From: SIG440 sp045120135
GTDB taxonomy: Bacteria; Bacillota; Clostridia; Monoglobales; Monoglobaceae
DNA: 64,000 nucleotides
Assembly: GCA_045120135.1 (NCBI GenBank)
Contig: JBGVEN010000001.1
Coordinates: 62,001 to 126,000 of the forward strand
Reading direction: 5' to 3'
The translations under genes and the position numbers were made by a program. The notes under the pieces are model-generated. The model saw only the letters and a program-made list of their open reading frames with translations, had not been told where the DNA came from and made no database searches. Shown here piece after piece: positions 40,787 to 50,051 of the stretch (positions within the stretch are counted from its first letter, which is position 1; every line of letters begins with the position of its first letter).

Positions 40787-42187
40787 TTAAAATCTGAAAT
40801 ATAAGAACGGATTAAATGACCCATCGGCAAGATATGCTGTGCACAAAAAAACCAAAGCAATGAGAACGGGTATCTCCAAAAGGTTAATTGTCTTTTCGAA
40901 GGCGGCATTTTCTTTTAGCCTGTTGATTGTATTTTTAACAAGTGGAGTTGCCGCAATGATTCCCACTACAAGAATTACGCCGTAGCTTCTGATGTAATAA
41001 AGCCATTCGCCCGATACAAGCGGAATGCCGCCAAGTCCAATCATTCCGCCGGCGTAACGAAGAGCGTTGGTCAGGTTGTCGGCACTAAATATTACAAAAC
41101 TGATTGCGGTAAAGAATATAACATATATATGTCCAAAGACTTTGTGCTTTTTGAGACCGTCAAGTAAGAAGAACTTTTCGATTGTCAGTAATACGCCAAA
41201 ATAAAGTCCCCAGATTATAAAGTTCCATTCTGCTCCGTGCCAGAAGCCGGTCAAAAACCACACAACAAAAATGTTGAAGAGGAGTCTTGCACGTTTTACA
41301 CGGTTGCCACCTAATGGGATATACACATAATCACGAAACCACGAGCCAAGCGAAATGTGCCATCTGCGCCAGAACTCGGTTATACTTGCTGAAATAAACG
41401 GGTAGTTGAAGTTTTCCATAAATTCAAATCCCAAAAGCTTGCCAAGACCGATTGCCATATCGCTGTATCCGGAAAAGTCAAAATAAACCTGAAGCATATA
41501 GCAAAATGCAAACAACCAGAAGAAAGCAACCGATTTGTCTGCAGATTGGTGAAAGGCGTCACAAAGCTCACCAAGCGAGTTTGCAAGAATAATCTTTTTT
41601 GAAAGACCAAATATAAACCGCCTTATGCCGTTGGCTGTTTTATCAAAGCTGTGTGTTCTTTCGGTAAGCTGAACTTCAATGTCCGAGTATCTAACAATAG
41701 GTCCTGCAATAAGCTGGGGAAAGAGTGCAACATAAGTTGCAAGATTAATAGGATTTTTCTGCACTCTTACTGTGCCGCGGTATACATCGACAGTATAACT
41801 CAAAATCTGGAATGTGTAAAAGCTGATACCTATGGGCAGAGCAAGTCTCAGAAGCGGCAAGGAAAGTCCTGTTGCACGATTAAAGTTATCAATGAAAAAG
41901 TCGACATATTTAAAGTAGCCAAGTGCTGCAAGGCTTGATGCAACCGATAAGAATAAAAATATCTTAGCTAACGCCTTGCTACGAAATTTATCTATTAAAA
42001 GACCGAAAATGTAGCCAAGACCTACTGTTGCAATCATTAAAAAAACATATTTGGGCTCGCCCCAGGCATAAAATACAAGGCTAGCAAGTAAAAGTACGGT
42101 GTTTTTTAATATCCTTGGCGTTATGCTGTAAAGAATCAGCACAACGGGTAAAAAGTAATATAAAAATGGGATGCTTGAGAATAACAT
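40787..42187 (-). CDS. MBOAT family membrane O-acyltransferase (AlgI/DltB/PatA-like)
   Basis: A 466-residue polytopic protein with about eleven helices. The MBOAT signatures are FWRRWHISLGSWFRDYVYIP and GFWHGAEWNFIIWGLYFG, the latter carrying the catalytic His. Probable role: passing an acetyl group from cytoplasmic acetyl-CoA across the membrane to the DHHW protein for O-acetylation of a cell-surface polymer. The polymer is unknown. ATG 42187 follows AAGGAGCTAAGCT. Confidence 0.92.
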   Translation of the reverse strand: MLFSSIPFLYYFLPVVLILYSITPRILKNTVLLLASLVFYAWGEPKYVFLMIATVGLGYIFGLLIDKFRSKALAKIFLFLSVASSLAALGYFKYVDFFIDNFNRATGLSLPLLRLALPIGISFYTFQILSYTVDVYRGTVRVQKNPINLATYVALFPQLIAGPIVRYSDIEVQLTERTHSFDKTANGIRRFIFGLSKKIILANSLGELCDAFHQSADKSVAFFWLFAFCYMLQVYFDFSGYSDMAIGLGKLLGFEFMENFNYPFISASITEFWRRWHISLGSWFRDYVYIPLGGNRVKRARLLFNIFVVWFLTGFWHGAEWNFIIWGLYFGVLLTIEKFFLLDGLKKHKVFGHIYVIFFTAISFVIFSADNLTNALRYAGGMIGLGGIPLVSGEWLYYIRSYGVILVVGIIAATPLVKNTINRLKENAAFEKTINLLEIPVLIALVFLCTAYLADGSFNPFLYFRF

Positions 42188-42197
42188 AGCTTAGCTC

Positions 42198-42228
42198 CTT
42201 AAAAAAACGGGTGCATCAGCACCCGTTT
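42198..42228 (-). terminator. Terminator of the lipoprotein gene
   Basis: AAAACGGGTGC pairs with GCACCCGTTTT around ATCA. On the minus strand it is followed by TTT. It separates the lipoprotein gene from the MBOAT-DHHW pair. Confidence 0.85.
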
Positions 42229-42242
42229 TAATCAAATAGTAA

Positions 42243-42992
42243 TTAATCTTCGAGGCTTGTGGGGCACATTACAAAAAATACTTTTGTACCGACACTTCCG
42301 GCAACCATCTCATCAGCCTCAACGCAGACATTCCATCTGAGGTTAGCACATGACTTGAGCTTTGAGATAAACGCAGGAGCATCTGCTGCGTTTTCAAGTT
42401 CGAACACATATCCAACAAAGGGAATTGAGCCTATCATAGGCATAAATACTGCTCCGGATTTAAAACCGGTAATTTCGTTGTTGTCAAAGCCGGAAAGCAG
42501 ACCCGGTTCAATGGGCATTGCACCGCCGCCAAATTTGATTGCGGGGTTCTGTAAAAGGCTTTCAGCAATTGCCACTACATCAGAGCCGGATGCTTTTGCC
42601 TTGAAGTCAGCCAGCAGAGTGTTACCCAATGTTGCAGGAGTGCTTGCCTCTGGCTTTGCTTCCGGCTTCACTTCGGGTTTTGCTTCAGGCTTTGCTTCAG
42701 GCTTTGCTTCGGGTTTTGCCTCAGGTTTTGTTGTTGTGTCGGCAGGCTTTGTTGGTGTTCCTGAGACGGGAGGATCTGCCACGGGCTTTTTGTCCTGCTC
42801 GCCGCCGGGCTTAACTTCGGTTTTGTTATCAACTGTTTCGGAAACCTCTGTGTTGTCTGTTTCTGTTTCAGGGGTTAAGGTTTCAACCTGTGTTTCGGCA
42901 TTGGTTTCTTCCTCGTTGTTTTTCTTTTTGCCGCAAGCCACAAGAGTGATGACAAGGGCAAGTGCCAGAATTAATGCAATTATTCTTTTCAT
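42243..42992 (-). CDS. Lipoprotein with KPEA repeat linker
   Basis: A 249-residue lipoprotein: signal MKRIIALILALALVITLVAC with lipobox LVAC, then a KKK/acidic linker, seven tandem copies of K-P-E-A/V, and a C-terminal domain of about 130 residues of unknown family. The C-terminal domain has two Cys-containing segments near its end (LKSCANLRWNVCVEA) and ends FFVMCPTSLED. The start at 42992 is set by the GGAGAAAATACT ribosome site. The repeat linker probably spans the cell wall. Function unknown. Confidence 0.82.
   Translation of the reverse strand: MKRIIALILALALVITLVACGKKKNNEEETNAETQVETLTPETETDNTEVSETVDNKTEVKPGGEQDKKPVADPPVSGTPTKPADTTTKPEAKPEAKPEAKPEAKPEVKPEAKPEASTPATLGNTLLADFKAKASGSDVVAIAESLLQNPAIKFGGGAMPIEPGLLSGFDNNEITGFKSGAVFMPMIGSIPFVGYVFELENAADAPAFISKLKSCANLRWNVCVEADEMVAGSVGTKVFFVMCPTSLED
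42646..42729 (-). repeat. Seven 12-bp repeats encoding KPEA
   Basis: Seven 12-base units encode K-P-E-A (one is K-P-E-V). Units vary at third codon positions, and two neighbouring units are identical. The number is likely variable between strains. Confidence 0.9.
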
Positions 42993-43072
42993 AGTATTTT
43001 CTCCTTTAAAAAACATTTTTTACACTTGTAATACTTTTAAAACGCAAAAAAGGTTGCATAATTTAAAAAATT

Positions 43073-43747
43073 TTATAAAACATTTATTTCTGTTGCAATG
43101 TTCTGCATCTCGGCATCTGTCGCTGCAATTACATCTGCACATTTTTTCAGTCGGCCGGATATTTCATGTGTGTTTGAAATATCGTTTTTATAACGAACAC
43201 GATGCTCAAGACTTGCCCAAAAATCCATAGCCATTGTCCGTATCTGAACTTCAACTCGCATATGCTGTTTGTGGTCCGAAAAGAATACGGGAATTTCAAT
43301 TATCATATGATAGCTACGATAACCATTTGGTTTGGGATTTTTTATGTAGTCTTTAACCTGAACAAGACGGATATCGTCTTGCCTTGTCAGCATATCTGAT
43401 ATTGTGTATATATCCTCAATGAACGAGCAGATAACCCTGACACCTGCCACATCGTTTAGGTGTTCAAAGGCAGATTCAATTGAAACCTTATGCCCGTATC
43501 TTGCGAGCTTTTCAGCAATGCTTTTTGGCTTTTTAATTCTGTATTTAATTGTCTCAATAGGATTCCGGTTGTTACGCACCGACATCTCGTGGTTTAAAAC
43601 TTCGAGCTTGGTGGTGACCTCCTGAATTGCACATTGATACATCATCATCAGTTCCTCAAACCGATGTGCTGTTTCTGCAAATATCTCAGCAGTATCTTCG
43701 GGAATATTTATTTGAGCGAGTACTGCTTTATTAAGATCCTTTTCCAT
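43073..43747 (-). CDS. relQ: Small alarmone synthetase, RelQ/YjbM type
   Basis: A 224-residue (p)ppGpp synthetase with only the synthetase domain: TIKYRIKKPKSIAEKL, DVAGVRVICSF and the later GYRSYHMIIEIPV and EVQIRTMAMDFWASLEH (catalytic Glu and stacking Tyr motifs). No hydrolase, TGS or ACT domains, so it is the short RelQ/SAS1 form rather than Rel. It lies 24 bases downstream of proA and may be cotranscribed. Regulation in relatives is transcriptional, by cell-wall stress or growth phase. Confidence 0.92.
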   Translation of the reverse strand: MEKDLNKAVLAQINIPEDTAEIFAETAHRFEELMMMYQCAIQEVTTKLEVLNHEMSVRNNRNPIETIKYRIKKPKSIAEKLARYGHKVSIESAFEHLNDVAGVRVICSFIEDIYTISDMLTRQDDIRLVQVKDYIKNPKPNGYRSYHMIIEIPVFFSDHKQHMRVEVQIRTMAMDFWASLEHRVRYKNDISNTHEISGRLKKCADVIAATDAEMQNIATEINVL

Positions 43748-43771
43748 TTAATGCTGTCCTTTCAAAATTAG

Positions 43772-45016
43772 TTATCGTATCTGACCGTTGCCACGGATTG
43801 TATATTTGGTTGTTGTAAGAGCCTTAAGTCCCATTGGACCACGAGCGTGGAGCTTTTGAGTGCTGATGCCTATTTCTGCCCCAAATCCAAACTCGAAGCC
43901 GTCTGTAAATCTTGTTGATGCATTCACATAAACTGCAGCCGCATCTATCTCCTGCAAAAATCGCTGAGAATTTTCGTTGCTGTCTGTAATTATAGCTTCG
44001 GAATGACGGCTGCCATATTTATTTATATGCTCAATTGCCTCATCTGTGCAGTCAACTACTTTTACTCCTATTTTGAGTGCAAGATATTCTGTTCCCCAGT
44101 CTGAGTCTGAGGCAGGTGTTGCATCCGGATAAATTTTACAAACCGTTTCATCGCCAATTATTTCAACACCTTTTTCGGAAAGAGCAGAAAGGATATCGGG
44201 AAGAAATTCTTCTGCAATTTTTCTGTGAACAAGGAGCTTTTCCTCAGCATTGCAAACAGACGGGCGCGAAGTTTTTGCGTTTATAACTATACTTTTTGTC
44301 ATTTCAAGGTCTGCGGATTCGTCAACAAAAATATGACAGTTGCCAGTACCCGTTTCAATTGCAGGCACGGTGGCGTTCTCAACTACAGTGCGTATAAGAC
44401 CTGCACCGCCACGTGGAATAATCACATCAAGATATGAGCTGAGCTTCATAAGAGCAACAGCACTTTCACGTGAGGTATCCTCCACAAGTGCAACTGCATC
44501 TTCGGGCAGACCGGTGGTTTTGATTGCATCGCGAATAATTTTTGTGATTGCCATACTGGAGCGGTGAGCCTCTTTGCCGCAACGAAGAATGCAGGCGTTA
44601 CCCGACTTTAGACAAAGTGCGGCAGCGTCTGCTGTTACATTGGGACGAGCCTCGTATATGATACCAACAACGCCGAGCGGAACACGAATCTCGCTTATTT
44701 CCAAACCATTGGGACGGCTAAATTTTGAAACAACCTCACCAATTGGGTCGGGAAGCCCGGTTATCTGTATTATTCCGTCAGCCATATCCTTTATGCGTTC
44801 TGGAGTAAGCGTAAGACGGTCTATAAGTCCCTCATTCATACCGTTTTGCTTTCCGGCATCAATGTCCTTGACGTTTTCGGCAAGTATATATTCTGTATTT
44901 TCAACAAGAGCCTTTGCAGCACTATGAAGAGCGGTATTTTTTGTGTCGGCTGTGGCAAGGGCGAGCTTTGCTTCGGCAGCTTTTGCCGCTTTGCCTTTAC
45001 TGATGAGTTCTTCCAT
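43772..45016 (-). CDS. proA: Glutamate-5-semialdehyde dehydrogenase
   Basis: Second step of proline synthesis: reduces gamma-glutamyl phosphate with NADPH. 414 aa, the normal length. The catalytic Cys is in SRPSVCNAEEKLLV, and other family segments are VPLGVVGIIYEARPNVT, IPRGGAGLI and HARGPMGLKALTTTKY. The usual partner proB is not adjacent. The ribosome site is AGAGGTGATTT. Confidence 0.96.
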   Translation of the reverse strand: MEELISKGKAAKAAEAKLALATADTKNTALHSAAKALVENTEYILAENVKDIDAGKQNGMNEGLIDRLTLTPERIKDMADGIIQITGLPDPIGEVVSKFSRPNGLEISEIRVPLGVVGIIYEARPNVTADAAALCLKSGNACILRCGKEAHRSSMAITKIIRDAIKTTGLPEDAVALVEDTSRESAVALMKLSSYLDVIIPRGGAGLIRTVVENATVPAIETGTGNCHIFVDESADLEMTKSIVINAKTSRPSVCNAEEKLLVHRKIAEEFLPDILSALSEKGVEIIGDETVCKIYPDATPASDSDWGTEYLALKIGVKVVDCTDEAIEHINKYGSRHSEAIITDSNENSQRFLQEIDAAAVYVNASTRFTDGFEFGFGAEIGISTQKLHARGPMGLKALTTTKYTIRGNGQIR

Positions 45017-45104
45017 AAAATCACCTCTTATAAAAGTATAGCATAACCCATCCCAAAAAGCAACAAAGGAAAAATTTATTTAACAATAATTTACACAAAA
45101 TTAA

Positions 45105-45128
45105 AAAAGCCGACATCCTTGTCGGCTT
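45105..45128 (-). terminator. Terminator of the LOG-family gene
   Basis: AAAGCCGACA/TGTCGGCTTT stem with loop TCCT. On the minus strand it is followed by TTTAATTTTG. Confidence 0.85.
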
Positions 45129-45140
45129 TGATGCGGAATA

Positions 45141-45719
45141 TTATCGTATGTGCTTCATTTCGTGTATATCAATGTCTTCCGGGGTATAACCCTCAAGGTA
45201 GTCGAGTAGGGCAGAGGGGTCAGTGAAGAATTCGTAAAGCTCGAGGGAATCCTCTTTCATAAACCCGGATTTTGTAATATCCTTCATTAATTTATCAATC
45301 GGGTCGAAGTAGCCTTTGGTGTTCAGCACTGCAATTGCCTTGTTGTGGCGGGCGAGCTGCTTAAGGGTCATAATTTCAAAAAATTCTTCAAATGTACCAA
45401 CACCGCCCGGAGTCATAATAAATGCGTCTGCACGGGCCTCCATAATCTGCTTGCGTTCACGCATTGTTTCGGTGTAAACAAATTCAGTACACTTTTCGTA
45501 GAGTACACCGTCAACCTCAAAGAACGATGGCGCAACACCGATTATTTCGCCTCCGCCCTTTGTACAGCCCCGTGCAACAGCTCCCATAAGTCCGTTTGCA
45601 CCACCGCCGTAAACAAGGCTGTGTCCACGTTTTGCCATTTCTTCACCCAAAGCCTCGCCGGCAAGAATGTAGTCTTTATCTATTGCATTGCTTGATGCAC
45701 CGTATACGCAAATTTTCAT
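45141..45719 (-). CDS. LOG family nucleotide 5'-monophosphate phosphoribohydrolase
   Basis: A 192-residue Rossmann-fold protein of the LOG/TIGR00730 family, which cleaves nucleoside 5'-monophosphates to base and ribose 5-phosphate. The start is KICVYGASSN, with LVYGGGANGLMGAVA and the diagnostic PGGVGTFEEFFE. In plants the homologue makes active cytokinins; in most bacteria the physiological substrate is unsettled. Single gene between two clear regulatory gaps. The ribosome site is AAGGAGGATATATT. Confidence 0.92.
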   Translation of the reverse strand: MKICVYGASSNAIDKDYILAGEALGEEMAKRGHSLVYGGGANGLMGAVARGCTKGGGEIIGVAPSFFEVDGVLYEKCTEFVYTETMRERKQIMEARADAFIMTPGGVGTFEEFFEIMTLKQLARHNKAIAVLNTKGYFDPIDKLMKDITKSGFMKEDSLELYEFFTDPSALLDYLEGYTPEDIDIHEMKHIR

Positions 45720-45788
45720 AATATATCCTCCTTACAAATGGGAATAATTTAGTATATCATATTTATTAAAAAAATACCATACCTTTTA

Positions 45789-45817
45789 TTGACTAAAAAG
45801 ATATTTTATTGTATAAT
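45789..45817 (+). promoter_or_regulatory. SigA-type promoter
   Basis: TTGACT, a 17-base spacer and TATAAT, 26 bases before the start of the PLP lyase gene. It drives that gene and the transporter behind it. Confidence 0.88.
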
Positions 45818-45842
45818 TTTCTGTATTATGGAGGAAAAAATA

Positions 45843-47144
45843 ATGATTAAAGAAAATATATACAGACAAATGGGCATCTTGGACGAACTGTTTGCATTTG
45901 GTGAGAATATTTTAAGCTCACTCGACGAGCGGTTCAAGACAATAGACGAAACTGCGGAGTTCAACCAGATAAAGGTGATAAAGGCTCTTCAAAATAACCG
46001 TGTTGACGCTGCGTGCTTTGCAGAGTCAACAGGCTATGGCTATGATGATGTGGGCAGAGATACGTTGGAAAGGGTGTATGCTGATTGCTTTGGTACAGAG
46101 GATGCATTGGTGAGACCTCAGATTACCTGCGGAACACACGCCCTTGCCCTTGCTTTAAGTGCAAATTTAAGACCGGGCGACGAAATTCTGTCTCCTGCTG
46201 GCAAGCCTTATGACACATTGGAGGGGGTAATAGGTATCCGTCCGCAAAAGGGCTCGCTTGCGGAATACGGCGTTACCTACCGTCAGGTGGATTTACTCCC
46301 CGACGACAGTTTCGACTACGACAAAATCCGTGAGGCTATAAACGAAAAAACACGACTTGTTACAATCCAGCGTTCCAAGGGTTACCAAACAAGAGAGACA
46401 TTCTCGGTTGAAAAGATTGCAAAGCTGATAAAATTTGTTAAGGAAATTAAGCCGGATGTGCTTGTAATGGTTGATAACTGTTACGGGGAGTTTGTTGAAA
46501 AAATTGAACCGTCAGACTTCGGAGCGGATATGATTGTAGGTTCGCTTATTAAAAATCTTGGCGGCGGTCTTGCTCCGTCGGGCGGATATATATGTGGAAC
46601 AAAGGAATGTATTGAAAACTGCGGTTATCGTCTTACTGCTCCCGGTCTCGGCAAAGAGGTTGGAACAAATATGGGCCTTATGCGTCAATTCTATCAGGGG
46701 CTTTTTATGGCACCTACCGTTGTTGCCGGTGCACTTAAAGGTGCAATTTTTGCGGCAAATATTTATGAAAGACTTGGCTTTAAATGTGTTCCCAATGCAA
46801 CCGAAAGCCGGCACGATATAATTCAGGCAGTTGAATTAGGCAGTCCCGAACGATTGATTGCGTTCTGTAAGGGAATTCAGGCGGCAGCACCGGTTGACAG
46901 TTATGTAACTCCCGTGCCGGGAGATATGCCAGGGTACGAGTCCCAGGTTATTATGGCGGCAGGTGCTTTTGTTCAAGGCTCGTCAATCGAGCTTAGCGCC
47001 GATGCACCGCTTCGTGAACCGTATGCTGTTTATTTTCAGGGCGGGATAACCTGGTATCACGCAAAACTCGGAATATTAAAGTCTGTTCAGGCAATGCTTG
47101 ATGAGGGCTTGATAGATAAGACAAAACTCAAAGGAGAGATGTAA
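45843..47144 (+). CDS. PLP-dependent lyase, methionine gamma-lyase/aluminum resistance family
   Basis: A 433-residue fold-type I PLP enzyme of the Alum_res family, annotated either as aluminum resistance protein or as a methionine gamma-lyase-like protein. The PLP Lys is in IVGSLIKNLGGGLAPSGGY, and DALVRPQITCGTHALALAL is characteristic. A longer frame reaches 45789, but that would start inside the promoter; ATG 45843 follows GGAGG. Coupled to the following transporter. True substrate unknown, sulfur amino acids possible. Confidence 0.88.
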   Translation: MIKENIYRQMGILDELFAFGENILSSLDERFKTIDETAEFNQIKVIKALQNNRVDAACFAESTGYGYDDVGRDTLERVYADCFGTEDALVRPQITCGTHALALALSANLRPGDEILSPAGKPYDTLEGVIGIRPQKGSLAEYGVTYRQVDLLPDDSFDYDKIREAINEKTRLVTIQRSKGYQTRETFSVEKIAKLIKFVKEIKPDVLVMVDNCYGEFVEKIEPSDFGADMIVGSLIKNLGGGLAPSGGYICGTKECIENCGYRLTAPGLGKEVGTNMGLMRQFYQGLFMAPTVVAGALKGAIFAANIYERLGFKCVPNATESRHDIIQAVELGSPERLIAFCKGIQAAAPVDSYVTPVPGDMPGYESQVIMAAGAFVQGSSIELSADAPLREPYAVYFQGGITWYHAKLGILKSVQAMLDEGLIDKTKLKGEM

Positions 47145-47146
47145 AA

Positions 47147-48094
47147 ATGTGGTTAATTTTGGCAATTGTTGCAATGCTTTGCTGGAGCGGCTCGGACTTT
47201 TTCAGCAAGCTCGGTTCAAAACCCTCTGACAAGTACAGTCATTGGAAGATGGTGATTGCTGTCGGTATTGTTATGGGTATTCACGCATTTATCGAAATAG
47301 CAAACGGTACAAAGATTACAATGCAGGATATAATCTATTATCTGCCGGCATCTTCAATGTACATACTTTCGATGATATTCGGCTATGTGTCACTCAGATA
47401 CATTGAGCTTTCGGTTTCATCACCTATTTGTAATTCATCTGGAGCACTTGCGGCAATTCTGTGCTTTCTGGTGCTGGGACAGACTGTTGACAGTCTGTCA
47501 ACCATTGGTATAGTTATTGTTTCAGCTGGTGTTATTTTCCTTGGTATTGCAGAATATACCGAGGACGATGAAGCAAAGATGAAGCGTCAGCTTAAGGCGA
47601 ACCGCAAGTATACTAAAAGTGTTCTTGCAATACTTTTGCCTGTTCTCTATTGCCTGATTGATGCTCTTGGAACATTCTTTGATGCTTTAATACTGGAAGA
47701 GGGAAATACATTTATGACGAGTGTTTTCCATTACCTTGACGAGGATGTGGCAAATGTGGCTTACGAGCTTACATTCCTCTTTATGGCGGTTGTTGCGTTT
47801 ATCTATGTGTTTGTAATAAAAAAGCAAAAGCTTTCTGCGCTTAACTTCAAAGAGGAAGGTCCCAAAGGTCTTGGCGCAATTTGCGAAACGGCAGGTCAGT
47901 TTGCTTATGTGTATGCACTTTCTGCAAATCCTGTCGGTGCAGCACCGATTATCTGTGCATACTGTGTGGTTTCCTCGCTGTGGAGTTCAATTTTCTTAAA
48001 AGAACGCCTTTCGTGGAAACATTACGCTTCATTAATAGCCGTGTTTGGCGGTATTATAATAATGGGGATAGCAGAGGGACTTGCAGAACTGTAA
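47147..48094 (+). CDS. EamA/DMT-family transporter
   Basis: A 315-residue membrane protein with about ten helices in two halves. The first half has WSGSDFFSKLGSK and SVSSPICNSSGALAAILCF; the second ends with the usual DMT segment EAGQF..PVGAAPIICAYCVVSS and LKERLSWKHYAS. An uncommon charged loop between the halves (about residues 145-160) is very basic. It starts two bases after the PLP lyase stop, so exporter and enzyme probably act on related metabolites (inference). Confidence 0.88.
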   Translation: MWLILAIVAMLCWSGSDFFSKLGSKPSDKYSHWKMVIAVGIVMGIHAFIEIANGTKITMQDIIYYLPASSMYILSMIFGYVSLRYIELSVSSPICNSSGALAAILCFLVLGQTVDSLSTIGIVIVSAGVIFLGIAEYTEDDEAKMKRQLKANRKYTKSVLAILLPVLYCLIDALGTFFDALILEEGNTFMTSVFHYLDEDVANVAYELTFLFMAVVAFIYVFVIKKQKLSALNFKEEGPKGLGAICETAGQFAYVYALSANPVGAAPIICAYCVVSSLWSSIFLKERLSWKHYASLIAVFGGIIIMGIAEGLAEL

Positions 48095-48104
48095 ATGAGT
48101 TTTT

Positions 48105-48141
48105 AAGCCGGACAGACAAAAGTTTGTCCGGCTTTTTTTGT
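48105..48141 (+). terminator. Intrinsic terminator
   Basis: AAGCCGGACAGAC pairs with GTTTGTCCGGCTT (one G-T pair), loop AAAA, followed by TTTTT. Confidence 0.92.
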
Positions 48142-48223
48142 CACAAAACTAACCTTTTGTTGTTTTACAGTCTAAATATTTTGAATATATGTCTAATTTC
48201 TCACCTTTTGCATATCAAAAAAT

Positions 48224-48252
48224 TTGTGTTTTTAAATCACATATGGTAAAAT
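48224..48252 (+). promoter_or_regulatory. Candidate promoter of the noc-like gene
   Basis: TTGTGT, a 17-base spacer and TAAAAT, 37 bases before the start codon. Confidence 0.6.
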
Positions 48253-48289
48253 ATGTAAAAATACTTACAAAAGAAAGGTGAGATGAAGA

Positions 48290-49105
48290 ATGTTTGAAGA
48301 AAAGAGAAGCTCTCAGGTTTTATATCTGCCGGTAGATTCTATAAGACCTAATCCATATCAGCCGAGGAGAGAACTGGATAGGGGGGCACTTGAGGAGCTT
48401 GCACAATCCATTCGCCAGTACGGTCTTATGCAGCCGGTGGTGGTAAGGCAGATTAACGACAGGGATTTTGAATTAATTGCAGGTGAACGGCGGTTGCGTG
48501 CCTGTCGTATGGCTGACATGCGTGAAATTCCTGCAGTAGTGATGCGTGCAGGCGGAACAGATAGTGCGGTTATGGCGCTTATTGAAAACATACAGAGAGA
48601 GAACTTAGGATACATAGAGGAGGCGGAGGCGTTTTGTGCATTGCTTTCCGAGCACGGATTAACTCAGGAGGAGCTTGCGGAAAGACTTGGCAAAACCCAG
48701 TCGACTGTTGCAAATAAAATTAGAATTCTCAAACTTTCACCGCAAATACGGGAGATGCTTAAAGAAAATAACCTAAGCGAGCGTCACGCACGGGCACTTC
48801 TCAGAATTCCTGACGAAAAGACAAAACTTCGTGCACTTAATGTAATAGTGAGTAAAGGCTTAAATGTTGAAAAAACCGAAGAGTTGATTTCGGGAATGCT
48901 TAATCAAAACGGAGTAGTTAAGCGATCTGAAACAGTGAAAAATATCAGAGCGTTTCGTGATGTGCGGATTTTTTCAAATACAATAAGTCAGGCAGTTGAT
49001 ATGATGAAGCGGTCGGGGATTGCCGCAGAATCCAATCGCATTGAAAATGATGAATATATTGAATATACAATAAAAATCCCAAAGAATTTAGAGAGTGCGG
49101 TATAA
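48290..49105 (+). CDS. noc: ParB/Noc-family nucleoid protein
   Basis: A 271-residue CTP-switch DNA-binding protein. ParB N-terminal box: IRPNPYQPRRELD and ELIAGERRLRACRMA, with the ENIQRENL motif of the CTPase site. The central helix-turn-helix is LTQEELAERLGKTQSTVANKIRILKL. Length and the N-terminal LYLPVDSI resemble Noc (nucleoid occlusion), but parA is absent nearby, and no parS or Noc-binding site was seen in the window. Plain ParB is the alternative. The ribosome site is GAAAGGTGAG. Confidence 0.85.
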   Translation: MFEEKRSSQVLYLPVDSIRPNPYQPRRELDRGALEELAQSIRQYGLMQPVVVRQINDRDFELIAGERRLRACRMADMREIPAVVMRAGGTDSAVMALIENIQRENLGYIEEAEAFCALLSEHGLTQEELAERLGKTQSTVANKIRILKLSPQIREMLKENNLSERHARALLRIPDEKTKLRALNVIVSKGLNVEKTEELISGMLNQNGVVKRSETVKNIRAFRDVRIFSNTISQAVDMMKRSGIAAESNRIENDEYIEYTIKIPKNLESAV

Positions 49106-49149
49106 AATTCAAAATACGGTCAATACTTCCATTTGTGGAGGTGTTGAAT

Positions 49150-49905
49150 TTGAAAAAAACAAAAAAGGAAGTAAAGAAAAAGACAAGCTTTATTCAGCAG
49201 GCGGTGAAAAGCCGGGGCTTTTACATAGCTGCGGCTTCGCTGGCTGTGATAATAGGCTTTACGGTTTATGCAAGACAAATGAAAAGTGAGTTTCAGGAAG
49301 AGGTTGCATCTTTTGACGATACGGCTTGGAAAGATGCGATTGAGGATAGCGGTTACCAAATCGTAAATGTTGATGAAACAGTCAATGAGCCGCACACAGA
49401 AGCGAAACAAGCAACGGTTAACGCAACTTCTGAAACAAAAAACGCTGAGGCGGCAGTTCCTACATCTGCAACGCCCGAAAAGAGAACCGAAGTCCCAAAG
49501 TTTTCGATTCAGATGCCGTGTACCGGAGCGGTAGTTGCAGAGTGCTCGGTGGATGAGCTTGTGTATTGTGACGCTATGGACGACTGGCGAACCCACAATG
49601 GTATGGATATAGCCGCAGCTTTGGGCGACCAGGTCAAGGCGGCTGCCACTGGGGTAGTATCCAAAGTATATAAGGATGACCTTTTGGGCGTGGTTGTTGT
49701 TCTGGATCACGGAAGCGGAATTTCGTCACTTTACGGAAATCTTCAGAGTGCAGACTTCATAAAAACGGGAACAGAAGTCAAAGCCGGAGATATAATTGGC
49801 GGTATTGGTGAGCCGGGTGCACTTGAAGCAAAGGCAGAGCCGCATCTGCATTTTGAATTAATCGAAAACGGAGAATATAAGAACCCTAAAGAATATCTGC
49901 AGTGA
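49150..49905 (+). CDS. M23/LytM-domain membrane protein, SpoIIQ-like
   Basis: A 251-residue protein: basic cytoplasmic start, one membrane helix (GFYIAAASLAVIIGFTVYA), a Thr/Ala/Glu-rich linker, and a LytM domain with zinc-ligand motifs THNGMDIAA (H-x3-D) and PHLHFEL (HxH). This is the layout of SpoIIQ, the forespore half of the channel to the mother cell. The intact H-x3-D matches clostridial rather than Bacillus SpoIIQ. TTG 49150 follows GGAGGTG by six bases. A vegetative M23 endopeptidase with the same layout is the alternative. Confidence 0.72.
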   Translation: MKKTKKEVKKKTSFIQQAVKSRGFYIAAASLAVIIGFTVYARQMKSEFQEEVASFDDTAWKDAIEDSGYQIVNVDETVNEPHTEAKQATVNATSETKNAEAAVPTSATPEKRTEVPKFSIQMPCTGAVVAECSVDELVYCDAMDDWRTHNGMDIAAALGDQVKAAATGVVSKVYKDDLLGVVVVLDHGSGISSLYGNLQSADFIKTGTEVKAGDIIGGIGEPGALEAKAEPHLHFELIENGEYKNPKEYLQ

Positions 49906-50000
49906 TAAAAGGGGATGTTAAAATAGTCCAGACCACAAAAAGACTGGAAAAACAATGAATATTCCTTGCAAATTAGCAATAAAAAACTTTTATAAATGTT

Positions 50001-50035
50001 GAAAAATCGCATAGTAATGCGATTTTTCTGCTTTT
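50001..50035 (+). terminator. Terminator downstream of the SpoIIQ-like gene
   Basis: GAAAAATCGCAT/ATGCGATTTTTC stem with loop AGTA, followed by TGCTTTTG. It lies in the 404-base gap before uppP. Confidence 0.7.
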
Positions 50036-50051
50036 GTAATCTTTTTGCGCT

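Noticed and set aside
42259..43230. 323-codon plus-strand ORF opposite the lipoprotein gene
   Set aside because: Shadow of the KPEA-repeat lipoprotein; its own repeats are the antisense of those codons.
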